A stretch of 64,000 nucleotides of DNA from contig OY783195.1 of assembly GCA_963678675.1 (NCBI GenBank), forward strand, positions 11,248,479-11,312,478, read 5' to 3'. Numbering within the stretch: position 1 is the stretch's first letter; every line of letters starts with the position of its first letter. Under the pieces are notes generated by a model. That model was given only the letters and a program-made list of their open reading frames with translations, was not told where the DNA came from and did not search any database. The position numbers were made by a program, and so were the translations under genes. Below are positions 10,131-20,713 of this stretch, one piece after another. Origin of the DNA: Xiphydria camelus. Its lineage: Eukaryota; Arthropoda; Insecta; Hymenoptera; Xiphydriidae.

Positions 10131-10929
10131 AACAAATTGTATAAATAACATAAACAATCATATGCAACATTTCCCTATTTAAAATATACCGAACTTCCTA
10201 AACGCGTAGAAATTAAGAAACTATATTAATCTGAGTTAACCAATTCTAATAATGACAGAATTAATAAAAATGATATATTTCCTCTTTCATATTATATTAC
10301 CAATTTATATACCGATCTGTCAAATGCAAAGAATGCAACGAATGCAACTGGTTCTTGTTGGAACAACAAGTGGATGATCCCTCGTTTGAAAGAAATCTCC
10401 TTGGGTTCGCATACGATCTGTAACAAATTGTAAATTACACAATCATATGCAGCATTTCACTATTTAAAGAATACCGAACTTACTCAGCGTATAAATTAAG
10501 AAACTATATTTATCTGAGTTAATCAATTCTATTCTAATAATGACAGAATTATTAAAAATGATATATTTCCTCTTTCGTATTATACTATCACAAGTTCCAA
10601 TTTATATACCGAGCTGTCAAACGTGAAGTATACATGTACCTCACTTCTATTTCATCTTTTCTTCGCCTCTGGTGTAACGATGGTTTGATTTACTTTAGCC
10701 TTTTCTTCATTCCTTGTAAAGAGTCGCGCATTGGCAGATTGGTAGATAAAAGTCGGATAAGTTCGTATAAGTTTCCGTATTGAAAATGAATACGGTTCTG
10801 TACAGCTCGTACATGTTATATTGTTTTCGTCTTAAACCATATAAAGCCGTATTTATTTTAATATGGAGACTTTTACGGCCTTATTCAGCACTTATCTGCC
10901 TAATCGATATCAGTGATTCCTCATTGACC
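10131..10929. repeat. Degenerate FB-5 pieces and filler
   Basis: GTGGATGATCCCTCGTTTGA occurs twice (10080 and 10370) and TTATATACCGA..CTGTCAAACG twice (10305 and 10600). These are partial tandem copies of FB-5. The stretch 10690-10920 shows nothing recognisable. Confidence 0.55.
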
Positions 10930-11385
10930 GTCATTACACCGGAGACAAAGAAGAGATGAAATGGAAGTGAGGTACATGGACACTTCAGGTTTGACAGGTC
11001 GGTGTGTAAATTGGAACTTGCGATAGTACGAAAGAGGAAATATATCGATAGAGAAAAATGATAAAGTAATTACTTGATTATTGTGATCCGATTCCATTGC
11101 ATCTCCTATTCTGCCACGGCTTGTATTAATGACTGAGAAGAAAAACCTTCGATTCGTCCCGTGCTCGCATGACGCAGAAAACAAAAAATAGAATGAACAA
11201 AGATATTTGTCCTTCCATCGAAAGTGAGGTTAAAGCTGTCAGATGGCAATTAAAATTATCTGATGGCAATTCTTCTGAGACCGTCTCCTTTCCTGCTCTT
11301 GATGCACAGGGAACTAGAGAAAAATACCACTGCATCCGCTCACGATCTCGATATGAAAAAAATGCAAACGATTACACAGGTTTAC
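10930..11385. repeat. FB-5 segment, left part of a composite element
   Basis: This repeats 21790-22250 (CTGCCACGGC, CCATCGAAAGTGAGGTTAAAG, CTGATGGCA). In that copy the sequence runs straight into the segment found here only at 14025. Two other elements have been inserted here between 11390 and 14020. Confidence 0.7.
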
Positions 11386-11609
11386 AAAAAAAAAAAAAAA
11401 AGGTGTGAGTGCCGTTGTACTCACGGAGGATGTGTAAACATCTTACAATTATCTGCGGTCCGAGTTTAATTGGGGAATATGACGTCGTAGTTCGACATAA
11501 AGAAGTTTAATTTTTTCTATAATAAAATATTTGTTATTATTATATTAGATTTATAACTTACTAGCAGCCCGTCCCGGCTTCGCACGGGTAGATTGTGGAT
11601 TGATTTTGT

Positions 11610-12935
11610 CCGTCCACCATTGTTTAAATACATTTTTAATACAAAACTTTTAGTATTTTTCCCGGGCTACGCAATGGTCATATTGGATTTGACCTTGACC
11701 ATGACCTTCAAGGTTATATCAAGGTCAAATTAATTTTTTTTTCACGTTCAAATGTGTCCTTGACCATTTTTTAAATGTTACCTTTATTGTCAGCGGAGGT
11801 CAAATTTAGGTCAAGTATAGTTCGACTTTTTGAACACCCTGTATAAGATTTACTAACTCAGAAACCTTCGCGGATATGCGTCCAACTCTTCCCCAAATTT
11901 TCATCGCAATCGGATGAACGGTTTAGGAAGGCATAATAATCATCCGTACCGGTACTTTTTGAACACCCTGCATAAGATTTACTAACTCAGAAACCTTCGC
12001 GGGCATGCGTCCAACCATTTCCCAACTTTTCATCGCAATCGGATGAACGGTTTAGGAAGGCATAATAATCATCAGTACCGGTACTTTTTGAACACCTTTT
12101 ATAAGATTTACTAACTCAGAAACCTTTGCGGGCATGCGTCCAACCATTCCCCAAAGTTTCATCGCAATCGGATGAACGGTTTAGGAAAGCATAATAATCA
12201 TCCGTACCGGTACTTTTTGAACACCCTGTATAAGATTTACTAACTCAAACCTTCGCGGATATGCGTCCAACTCTTCCCCAAATTTTCATCGCAATCGGAT
12301 GAACGGTTTAGGAAGGCATAATAATCATCCGTACCGGTATTTTTTGAACACCCTGTATAAGATTTACTAACTCAGAAATCTTCGCGGGCATGCGTCCAAC
12401 CATTCCCCAAAGTTTCATCGCAATCGGATGAACGGTTTAGGAAAGCATAATAATCATCCGTACCGGTACTTTTTGAACACCCTGTATAAGATTTACTAAC
12501 TCAAACCTTCGCGGATATGCGTCCAACTGTTCCCCAAATTTTCATCGCAATCGGATGAACGGTTTAGGAAGGCATAATAATCATCCGTACCGGTACTTTT
12601 TGAACACCCTGTATAAGATTTACTAACTCAGAAACCTTCGCGGGCATGCGTCCAACCATTTCCCAACTTTTCATCGCAATCGGATGAACGGTTTAGGAAG
12701 GCATAATAATCATCAGTACCGGTACTTTTTGTGAATACCTTTTATAAGATTTACTAACTCAGAAACCTTCGCGGGCATACGTCCAACCATTCCCCAACTT
12801 TTCATCGCAATCGGATGAACGGTTTAGGAAGGCTTTTGATATTACCTTAAAGGTCACGGTCAAGGTCAAATCCAATACGACCACTGGATAGCCACGGGAA
12901 AATCCTTAAAGTTTTGTATTAAACATTTTTCTCTG
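11610..12935. mobile_element. TIR element enclosing a tandem array
   Basis: The left end (about 11615-11715: TTAATACAAAACTTT, CCCGGGCTACGCAATGG, TTGGATTTGACCTTGACC) is matched in inverse by 12835-12930, giving arms of about 90 bases. Between them are eight tandem units. A GC-rich lead (CAGCCCGTCCCGGCTTCGCA) precedes it at 11565. There is no coding frame. Confidence 0.7.
11817..12835. repeat. Tandem array, eight units of about 129 bp
   Basis: Each unit holds TTTTTGAACACC, TAAGATTTACTAACTCA, CCTTCGCGG, ATGCGTCCAAC, ATCGCAATCGGATGAACGGT and CATAATAATCAT, then restarts. Units fall into two types: GATATGCG/CTCTTCCCC and GGGCATGCG/CCATT. The order is A, B, B', A', B', A', B, B'', so blocks of two or more units were duplicated together. 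Some units lack four bases in ACTCAGAAACC. The last unit has an insertion (TTTTTGTGAATACC). Confidence 0.9.
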
Positions 12936-13091
12936 AAATGTTTTTCCGTTGAGATAATCCAGCTTGCGCGAATAGTATGCGCAGTAGCGCCACACACACA
13001 CTGACGCAGTCACATGTACACGGCTTACGTCTGACGCTCGATTTCCCAGGAAGGTCCCACCGTAGAGCCATAGCATAGATGTTTACACATT

Positions 13092-14001
13092 AAAAAAAAA
13101 GTCCGGACTATTTGACCGGACCATGGTATTCCGAGGTATTTTTGCGTCCTGAATCCGATCCCGAGGTCATCTGAGCCCCATCACGTCAGAAAAATGAGAT
13201 TTGCAACGAGGAGGTTGCCACTGCAGACGCACAAATTTTTGAATCATGTTCTGCATGCTGTTTCATAGGGCCGGTTGTACACGAACAATCGGCTTTACAG
13301 AAGGGTCTTTATTGTTCGGATACAAACAATGTTCCCAAGAAGTCCCCTAACATGGTGCGAAATTTCAGACGAATGGGTTGAGCAGTTCTCGAGATAAGGA
13401 AGTTTTCCGTCAAGTTTCTGCGTCTTGGCAGGGAGCTTAAACTCGTGAGTTGGTTAGATTCCTTCGTCAACTTACAGCAAATTTGTGCCGTCCAATTGTG
13501 TTGGTTGTAATGTCTTTGAAAAGGGCAAGAGCCCGTGAAATAAATAAATAAGGAAATGGGACTGCCCTGAGCAGCACCCAGAGCATGACTCCAAGGTTCT
13601 AAGGCCATTAGGGTCAGTGCTGGGTCCACTGTCAATATGTCACAGTGAACGGATCGCCGGAATTGGATGCCTTGACAGGGAAATCGTAATCCGCGAGATA
13701 CAACGATCATGGCAACATTTTATCCACTGGGGTGGTTCTGTGATAGTCCCGGTCGAGATTTAGGACTTCGTTCCAATGTTTGGAAGGTATTCAAGACCTA
13801 AACAGCTACCCTCTCCAACTCAACAGGTCGCTTGAGAAATTGTCCCGGGTCCAGTTCCAAAAAATGGTCATTTTAACCTCTAAATGACCTTGAAATCTCG
13901 TTTTTCTGACGTGATGGGGCTCAGATGACCTCGGGATCAGATTCAGGACGCAAAAATACCTCGGAATACCATGGTCCGCTCAAATAGTCCGGACTTTTTT
14001 T
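13092..14001. mobile_element. TIR element with AGTCCGGACTAT ends
   Basis: About 110 bases at the left (AAGTCCGGACTATTTGACC, CATGGTATTCCGAGG, CATCACGTCAGAAAAA) recur inverted at 13893-14001. The interior includes a LINE-like phrase (AATTTCAGACGAATGGGTTG) but no frame with recognisable domains. The 133-codon minus-strand frame at 13309-13710 shows no motif and is treated as chance. Confidence 0.7.
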
Positions 14002-14024
14002 GTTGTAAATCTGTGTTATCAAGC

Positions 14025-14640
14025 TATCACATTCACCACTATTGAGATTCACTACTCCGAGTACACTGAATTTTTACTTTTTATTAACAAGCACGTCCGA
14101 GGATCGAAATAAACGCGAGGGAAATCGTTTCGCGAATGGAAATATTTTATTCACTTTGAAAACCATGACCAAACATTGAAGGAATATATTCTCTCACACA
14201 CTCTCACATACATTTGATGGCGTATGCGTGTACCCGCATCTGTGTAGACATTTCCGATCATGGCCGACTATCGCCGAAGATAGGCGGAATTAAAGTGACA
14301 TTTTGACATATATATATCGCCTGAGAAATCGGATTCTCGACTTTTAGGCGCAAGGGGTGTGGCTTCGCGTTGCTAAGGAAAAATCTCTGTTAATATGTAA
14401 CTTATAACATTTATTCTGGTCTCTCTCAATAGAGAATAGTCGATTTATATGGCGTAACTAACAAAGCATAGTTTTGGTTATAACCATATATTTATTGAGG
14501 AAATTCAATGTAAAAATTGAGCGGTGCATGGGGCAGACATTTTTCCTGTAAAGATACATGGGTGCCCGCGGCGACAGCGCTGTCGGCGTCCTTCTGACGA
14601 ACTACTTGAATGAACATGCCGCGAGACACTCCCGTGTCTC
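14025..14640. repeat. FB-6 segment, right part of the composite element
   Basis: Copies are at 22290-22905 and, inverted, at 34665-34975 plus 35373-35640. Shared blocks include GTCCGAGGATCGAAATAAAC, CTATCGCCGAAGATAGG and TTGGTTATAACCATATA. It ends in a hairpin, GAGACACTCCCGTGTCTC (14618-14635). It joins FB-5 directly in the other copies. Confidence 0.8.
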
Positions 14641-14649
14641 TTGATCCTT

Positions 14650-15180
14650 CAACTATTTAAATTTCAGTATGGATATTCCTGGATCACTTCGATAGTGATT
14701 CGATAATGATTGAATGTCAATATTTCAGTACTAGAATGCCTTTATAAATGTAATATTAACGCGATGCTGTGTGAATGCAGAAAATCAGTATCGATCGTGT
14801 ATACAGTACGCGTATAAGCAAACATGTTGAAGTTATCCTGATATCGATTCGATACAGATTCTAGCTTCGTAAAACAATATTTTTATGCTAATATCGATTC
14901 GATGCTGATTCGATATCCATAACGCAATACCGGTTTGCCGATGTTATACCATTACTAGCCCAATATCTTCTAACAATTTAAAGTTCAGTACGGATATGGG
15001 TCAATATGGGCCTAATGTCGATAGACGATACTGGTTTGCCAATGCCGAAACAGTACTGGATCGCCTTACCAATGTCGGAAAACCCTACCTGGGTAACGTG
15101 GATAAAATCAATGGTTCTCCCTGTACATCAACGAAGAAAGCTCCGATAACCTTCGAGCCTTCTTGTATGTCTTCAAGTTT
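14650..15180. repeat. Degenerate ATCGATTCGATRC-type motif region
   Basis: ATATCGATTCGATACAGATT, ATATCGATTCGATGCTGATT, GATTCGATATCC, GGATATGGGTCAATATGGGC and similar phrases recur at irregular spacing, as at 2042-2240. No gene is supported. Confidence 0.45.
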
Positions 15181-15409
15181 GAGGTATTGAACGACCTTTA
15201 TCTATAGTGGTCCATAGCCGATGAGTGTATAAGGTGTTGATACTATTGCATAACTGGGCGCGAGCCTTCCCTGCTGGCGTCAACTAATGGTGAGTCGTCA
15301 GTATCGTAGCCTCGCCATGCATATGAATATTATAATACATCTATATAGAGATTGTAGAAACTTATTTTTAAAAGTGTGAATCCGCTATAGAGATTCATTT
15401 TTTTCTATT

Positions 15410-15411
<2 letters not shown>

Positions 15412-15474
<63 letters not shown>
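15412..15474. repeat. (CT)n microsatellite, about 63 bp
   Basis: An uninterrupted CT dinucleotide run. Confidence 0.97.
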
Positions 15475-15477
<3 letters not shown>

Positions 15478-15862
15478 TTATGCCTGGTATAAAGCGCAGG
15501 CGTTTTACCAGCTCCAAGTTTGCCTGGGATAACTATTCCAGGTATAAGCGTTAGCCATCTAAAATTATTTTTAGGTTGGTAGTAAGAAGTACGTATTGCG
15601 CATGACATTTGGTCGTTTTGACAGCTGTTCCGGCGCGATAAACAAAATTCGGAGTTGTTTATTCTCAGTATAACCTAACTTTTTGTTTGACGTCTTTATT
15701 CTTTCCTGACATAATCATAACCTGATCGTTGCGGTAAATTGTTATTAATTTTGAAATAGAGTTGATTGATGTACCAGTTTTTGAATCATTATCTGATGAT
15801 GACATTGACGTATTACCAAGAATCAGAAATCCGAAGAAAATACGTGCCCGGTAAATAAAACA
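15475..15862 (+). pseudogene. Harbinger 5' end with transposase exon 1, plus strand
   Basis: After a variant of the Harbinger terminal region (GGTATAAAGCGCAGGCGTTT, then TTTATTCTCAGTATAACCTA), a short exon at 15767-15849 reads IELIDVPVFESLSDDDIDVL and then PRIRNPKKIRAR, followed by the donor CG|GTAAAT. The IRNPKxIR motif is typical of the N-terminus of PIF/Harbinger transposases. The expected ATG is ATA here, and no second exon follows: the sequence diverges just after the donor. A near-identical exon faces it from 17511-17609 on the other strand. Confidence 0.75.
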
Positions 15863-16811
15863 CATCTATAACAATATATTTATATTTTCGTAACAATAAC
15901 TTTTATTTCCGAATCGTCGATAAAAGCATCAGGTACAAAACACGTCCAAACATTCGATATCTCACCAACACGAATGTGTTCAGTCTCAAAAAAAACTATG
16001 AGGCTCGTCAATAATAGTAATTACAACATAAAATTGCACCATTTGATCAAAATCTCGTATCAGACAAAATATATTCTAAAATCTATAAACTTTTAATTCG
16101 CTACAACTTAAGATTTATCACGCGGTGACATTACTCGGAGATTACATAGACCGGTACAATATTATCGTTTTTTTAAGTATACGCGACCCTATCTAAAAAG
16201 TATACAAAGAGCGTTGTACGACTTGATGTCTAGTGCCGAGGTATCTTACAAAAGTGTATCAATACAAATCTAAAATTTTTTCATATTCTACATCGTACGA
16301 CGGATGTATCACTTCTACTCCTGAAACCTCTGCAATCACGCGAATTGAAGAAAGGTACAATACCTACCTAGATAAATTTAAATGTTACTTATAGAAGACA
16401 ATGCAATGGTAGATGACTTCTTTGGTTGATGTTATTGGATACCGTTGAGATTCTCGCGATTAGAGACCCGCGTGCATAAATTTTAAATTTAAACTTGCAT
16501 TTTCTGAATAAAAGAGCGAAGAGAGAAAACAAAATTTTCCCGACGCGTTTCTATGAGCTTCTATCCTCCTATTAAAAAAGAACTATAATCTAAAATGTGT
16601 CGCGCGAAATTACCTAGCAGGGAAAGACTCATTTATAAAAAAAAGTAGAGAGATCTATTAATTTTGATTCTCCAGAGCTCTGACTCAGATAAAATTATAA
16701 TCATGATTCAATATCACACGTGGAAAGGAAGGCTACAATAGCCGTTCCTCGGAGCACCATCCGACGCGATTGCTGCGACCCAGAGAACTTGAACATCATC
16801 GAGTTCTTAAT
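15863..16811 (-). other. Possible 3' untranslated region
   Basis: This stretch has no open frame of note and lies downstream of the minus-strand stop at 16812. A minus-strand AATAAA lies near 15900. Treating it as a 3' UTR is inference. Confidence 0.3.
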
Positions 16812-17265
16812 CTAGAACGAATCATCGAACGTCAACGTCGCCGTGGGATTTCTATTGTCCGGCGATTGCATTGCGATATATCGTTTCCGTAAGATCTCTT
16901 GAAGGTCGTTGCGAGGGCTATTTTCGCGTTTGGCTCGCAAAAGTCTCCCACCCGGCGATCTGAAAAACACGTCTAAAAGCCCACTGTGAACAAAATAAAT
17001 CCTTCGCACCCACAACATTCTGATAATGTGAAACTCCTCTTTGTTCCTGGCGAATTAAAAGTTTACCGCGATAAAATTGTTTAATCGTACCTTGCGACGA
17101 GTTTCAATTTGACTTTGTTGATGTTTTTCAGTATGTCGCCCATTGATTTCTGGGGAGATCAATGGCGGTTTATGCCGATCAACGAACTTGTAGTCCTGTA
17201 AACTAGCTGTCCTCTCTAAGTGAGGAGTCGTCGGAGGTGGCAGAGGTGGCGGCACATAATAATAA
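16812..17265 (-). CDS. Two host-like 3' exons of an unrecognised protein
   Basis: On the minus strand, an acceptor (TTGCTTTAG) is followed by an open exon, 17265-17091, reading YYYVPPPLPPPTTPHLERTA and then a Lys/His-rich stretch ending RRK at the donor AAG|GTACGA. A second open segment, 16959-16812, follows the acceptor TTTTTCAG and reads RSPGGRLLRAKREN, NDLQEILRKRYIAM, and a C-terminus TLTFDDSF. Composition and splice signals look like real coding sequence and the end is acidic. However, the phases of the two exons do not match (0 against 2), so a small exon is missing, another splice site is used, or the copy is broken. The SPGG plus Lys-rich helix faintly recalls mitochondrial fission regulator proteins; I do not claim that identity. 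Harbinger remnants lie on both sides. Confidence 0.4.
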
Positions 17266-17277
17266 CTAAAGCAAGAA

Positions 17278-17609
17278 ATATTAAAGTTAGCAATAATTTC
17301 GTTGCTGGCTGAATTGCTGCATTTCTTTGCGACCTTGAAGCAATGCGATGTTGTATTTGTCCCAACAATCTCTGACAGGTTTATTTTTCCAAACGAAATC
17401 GAGTGAAGAATTCTACATCATTGTATTCTTCGAAATAGTCAATTCTGGAATAGTTTTGTATTAGATATTGGTTATAAATTAGCAGGAATAAGTATCTTTT
17501 ATTTACTTACCGAGCACATATTTTCATCGGATTTCTCATTCTTGGTAATAAATACGTCAATATCTTCATCAGATAATGATTCAAAAACTGGTACATCAAT
17601 CAACTCCAT
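17278..17609 (-). pseudogene. PIF/Harbinger transposase remnant, two exons
   Basis: Exon 1 (17609-17511) starts MELIDVPVFESLSDEDIDVF and ends at a GTAAGT donor. It has four extra bases relative to the plus-strand copy at 15.8 kb, which shifts the frame through the IRNPKKIR block. Exon 2 (17444-17278) follows a TTCCAG acceptor and reads IDYFEEYNDVEFFTRFRL, then, after one stop, LLGQIQHRIASRSQRNAAI and TKLLLTL. FFxRFRLSK..V..LL.QI and RN.A..P..QLLLTLRF are hallmarks of Harbinger nucleases. The catalytic domain is absent: the sequence breaks where TLRFYATG is expected and gives way to the host-like exon acceptor. Confidence 0.85.
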
Positions 17610-17865
17610 TTCAAAATGAATAACAATTTACCACAACAATCAGGTTATGACTATGTCACGGAAGAATATAGACACAAACAAAATGTTAGGTTATACTGAG
17701 AATAAACACCTTATCCCGCGCTGAAACTGCCGGATAAGCTATCCCTGTATTTATTCCAAAGTTTATCCTATTCCAGACTTATACTATACTGGTAAAACGC
17801 TTGCGTGCTGGTTATTCTCAGTATAGCGCTATACCGCGTTTATACCGTATTGGTAAAACCGGCCC
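17610..17865 (-). mobile_element. Harbinger 5' terminal region
   Basis: The end at 17865 reads inward GGGCCGGTTTTACCAATACG then GGTATAGCGCTATACTGAG, identical in kind to the MITE at 3396. TTA follows at 17866-17868. It leads into transposase exon 1. Confidence 0.8.
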
Positions 17866-17868
17866 TTA

Positions 17869-18185
17869 GTGGTTATTACGTGAGTTAAAACTATCAGGTT
17901 AAAGGAGGGGGGCGTACTACATGCTTTATAAAGCGTTACAGCACCAACTGCAATTTGAAGTGTGACGTCAAGCAAGAGCTCAGAGAATATTTTATTAGCG
18001 GCTTGGAATAAAAGAAATGAGCTATAAAAAGTTTACCGTTTTCAGACGTATATCGACTGCATTTTACTGCGTTAGTAAGATATCTCAACGTAATGGCGCA
18101 TTGTAAATTCGAAGGGGGAACTAAGATTGAGGGTAAAATGATCCTCCAAGATAGCTATTCCAAAATTTTTCTTTTACCGTATCAC
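17869..18185. other. No feature recognised
   Basis: No terminal repeat or supported gene. Confidence 0.4.
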
Positions 18186-19266
18186 CCCGTGTAGAAATTT
18201 TCGTGGGGGCCGAACAGAGGGTCCCGAGTTTTCAGCCTTGCTAATTGTCGGGGCCTGTTAGGGTACGCTAGCCAGGCCCCATGGTCACGTGTAACAGTAT
18301 GCCTTATCGGGTGCTAGATAGCACAGCTAGCTATAAATTAGTTTGGCCCCGATTAGGGCCTGTACTTCTTTCCTGAAATGAAACGTGAGCAAAGACGGAA
18401 CCTGACGAGAAACTTTTTTCGCGGTTCACAATTTTCAAACATTAATTTACCATCCACCCCTACTACCTCTTCCTCATGTAGGTTATTTTATTGTTAAATA
18501 AAGCTTCTTTTATATTAAGGTTTCTATTTAAAAATAATTTCACTTACGCATCAATAAGCCGTGATTTCTTAACTTTCGGATCGGTGACCGTCGCAATCCA
18601 TCGTATCAGACAATGTCTCACCTATCGCTTTATAAATTTCGTTCTTTGTTGAAGATTGCGATGTTTTAGAATTCCGGTGATTACTCATCAAATGAGCCAA
18701 AATAAATAATTCCATTTCTAGAGACTGTCCCACTAATCATAGTACTATTACGATAATGTTCAAAGTTTTACATTCAACTATATCTACAAACGTCATTTCC
18801 TTCGCCAATGCTACACTCACAATCAGAGACAAAAATTTGTTTTCACAACAGAAGCTTATTTGTTAATCCGGATTGGTTATCACGCCAAAATATTGGTTTC
18901 ATAATTGCTGTAACGATTGTGAAAGACGTCGGTATAGTAGATCGTTTTTATCACTGCAACATACATTTTTCTTACTGAAATACAGATAGATTTGTCATCA
19001 CTATATTAACGAAACTTCTGCTATGGTGACAGAATCTAAAGGGCAATTAGCGCCGTCGCTTAATGGTAATAAAATACACTCGTAAATTTTAAAATAACTG
19101 GGACCCAACCAGACCCTGACTAGCAGCTGGTCGGGAAATCCCTGTTGAGACCCTACTTTAAAAGTACACAATCTTTAGTCCGGCCCATATCAGGGCTAAA
19201 CTAGCGTGTGCTATCTAGCATCCCCCTGTTTACGCCCGAATTGAAAACGGGAAATTTCTACACGGG
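18186..19266. mobile_element. TIR element, CCCGTGTAGAAATTT ends, 1081 bp
   Basis: CCCGTGTAGAAATTT at 18186-18200 and its inverse at 19252-19266 are perfect. A second inverted pair lies further in (GTGCTAGATAGCACAGCTAG against CTAGCGTGTGCTATCTAGCA). GGGGCC and its complement recur in the first 200 bases. There is no coding frame and no clear target duplication. Confidence 0.65.
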
Positions 19267-19767
19267 ACTCTTCATATTTGTACTTTTATTGCCCTTCATT
19301 AAATTTTATAAAAAAATACCAAATACATTAGTATTGCTAGCACCTATAATATACAATGCATAGTTGTGTTTCCTGCCATTTTATTCGACTATGAAACAAA
19401 AACACTTTTCGATCAATTTAACGAAACCTCATTTTACACGATAATAGAAGCAAAATGATGTTCCGATTATAAGTAGATCTTGTTTTTAAATTACTTCAGA
19501 TATTCTTACCGATTAGAAAAGAGAAATACAACACGTATACGCAGTACTTAAATTTAAATAAATGCAGGTTACAGTGAAAAAATTAAATATCTACACGTCA
19601 ACAACAACTTTGTATATTTAAATTTCACAATCATTTTTTTTTATGGAATACTGTCAGTGGTAAGCTCTAGAATTTGTGTTTTAAGCACCGTTTTTCTGTG
19701 ATATGTCATGACCTAGGCTCCTTATGTTAACTAATTACAAGTGCGATAAAGCGTGCGTAAGGCTAAT
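19267..19767. other. AT-rich, no feature recognised
   Basis: No supported gene or terminal repeat. Confidence 0.4.
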
Positions 19768-20713
19768 TCCCACAAAAACAGACTCTGTGTCAACAAAGGC
19801 GGTATGTTCATTCAGTCCCAACAAAAATTGATGCGTAAAATACTCTCCAAAAAATATTTGAAATCAATTAAGATCGCCATGTTCAAGATATATATATATA
19901 TAAAATTTCATAAAAAACAACTTGCCGCGTTTAAGTTTTCATATTTTTTCCACTATATACTGACGGTATCATATAAGAGAGAGAGTGTATGGATTTATAA
20001 TATTTAAAATCATAAGTACATAAACATCGGTCGCCGGCAGTAGCCGAGTGGTCTAAATGCTAGCCTCTCGAAGACTGCTCGGGCGATAGGTCTAGGGTTC
20101 GAATCCCGGCTTGCGGAAAAATAATTTAATAAAATAAGACCGGCTGTACTCGGGGTGAGGAGGGGGGGCTTCTGCATGGAGGACCCCCTTCCCCAGTGAG
20201 TGAGGACAGGGAGGGGCCCCCCCTCTGGTTGGGACACCTGGGAGGGCTAGGGGACTCCTGCATGCCATCTGCATGGAGGCCCTGGGCTCACCGGGGGTCG
20301 TGGGCGGAGGGGGGGACTCCTCTCTGTCTGAGTGGCCCCAAGTGTGGCTCGGGTACAATGGTCCAAAAAGGACTGAGTGCCCGTTAAATGCTAAGTACAG
20401 TACAGTACATAAACATCGAATATAATTTTCTATCTGTCTGAATATTTTATTTTTAAGGAACACACCGCGGCAAGTTCTTTTTTATGAAAATTTTTTATAC
20501 ATTTTTTTGGTCGAATTTTTTAGTAACTTGATTTACAATAATTTTCCTTCCAAATGATGCCTTTTATTTTTTATATATAAATCTTGAACATGGCGATCTT
20601 AATTATTGATTTCAAATCTTTTTTGGAGAGTATTTTACGTATCAATTTTTGTTGGCACTGAATGAACATGCCGCCTTTTTTTTACAGAGAATCTATTTTT
20701 GTGGGAAGATTTC
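19768..20713. mobile_element. Foldback family FB-1, copy 2, with SINE inside
   Basis: Ends are CCCACAAAAACAGACTC on the left and, inverted, CCCACAAAAATAGATTC on the right. Arms are about 19768-19950 and 20460-20713. A SINE has been inserted in the spacer at 20030-20403. This is the most complete FB-1 copy in the window and fixes the family's ends. Confidence 0.8.
20030..20403 (+). mobile_element. tRNA-derived SINE with 15 bp target duplication
   Basis: The head resembles a tRNA-Ser or tRNA-Leu gene: box A-like TAGCCGAGTGGTCTAAATGC (20040-20060) and box B-like GGTTCGAATCCC (20096-20107). A GC-rich body follows with GGGGGGCTTCTGCATGGAGG. The tail is a short AGTAC repeat. AGTACATAAACATCG is present immediately before (20015-20029) and after (20404-20418), a perfect 15 bp duplication typical of LINE-driven insertion. 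The tRNA-like head is not a working tRNA gene: the arms pair poorly. Confidence 0.85.

Noticed and set aside
11817..12835. CRISPR-like array
   Set aside because: Units are contiguous 129-base repeats without unique spacers, in a eukaryotic TIR element.
13309..13710. 133-codon minus-strand frame in the AGTCCGGAC element
   Set aside because: No recognisable domain; it overlaps a LINE-like noncoding phrase.
14618..14640. Helitron 3' end
   Set aside because: A terminal hairpin is present in three copies, but no CTRR follows and no 5' TC end is seen.
15405..15608. Minus-strand frame with Arg-Glu repeats
   Set aside because: It is the translation of the (CT)n microsatellite.
20036..20115. Functional tRNA gene (Ser or Leu)
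   Set aside because: The promoter boxes are present but the cloverleaf arms pair poorly, and the sequence is the head of a SINE with its own target duplication.
20092..20463. 123-codon minus-strand frame
   Set aside because: It lies across the GC-rich SINE body and its flank; low complexity.
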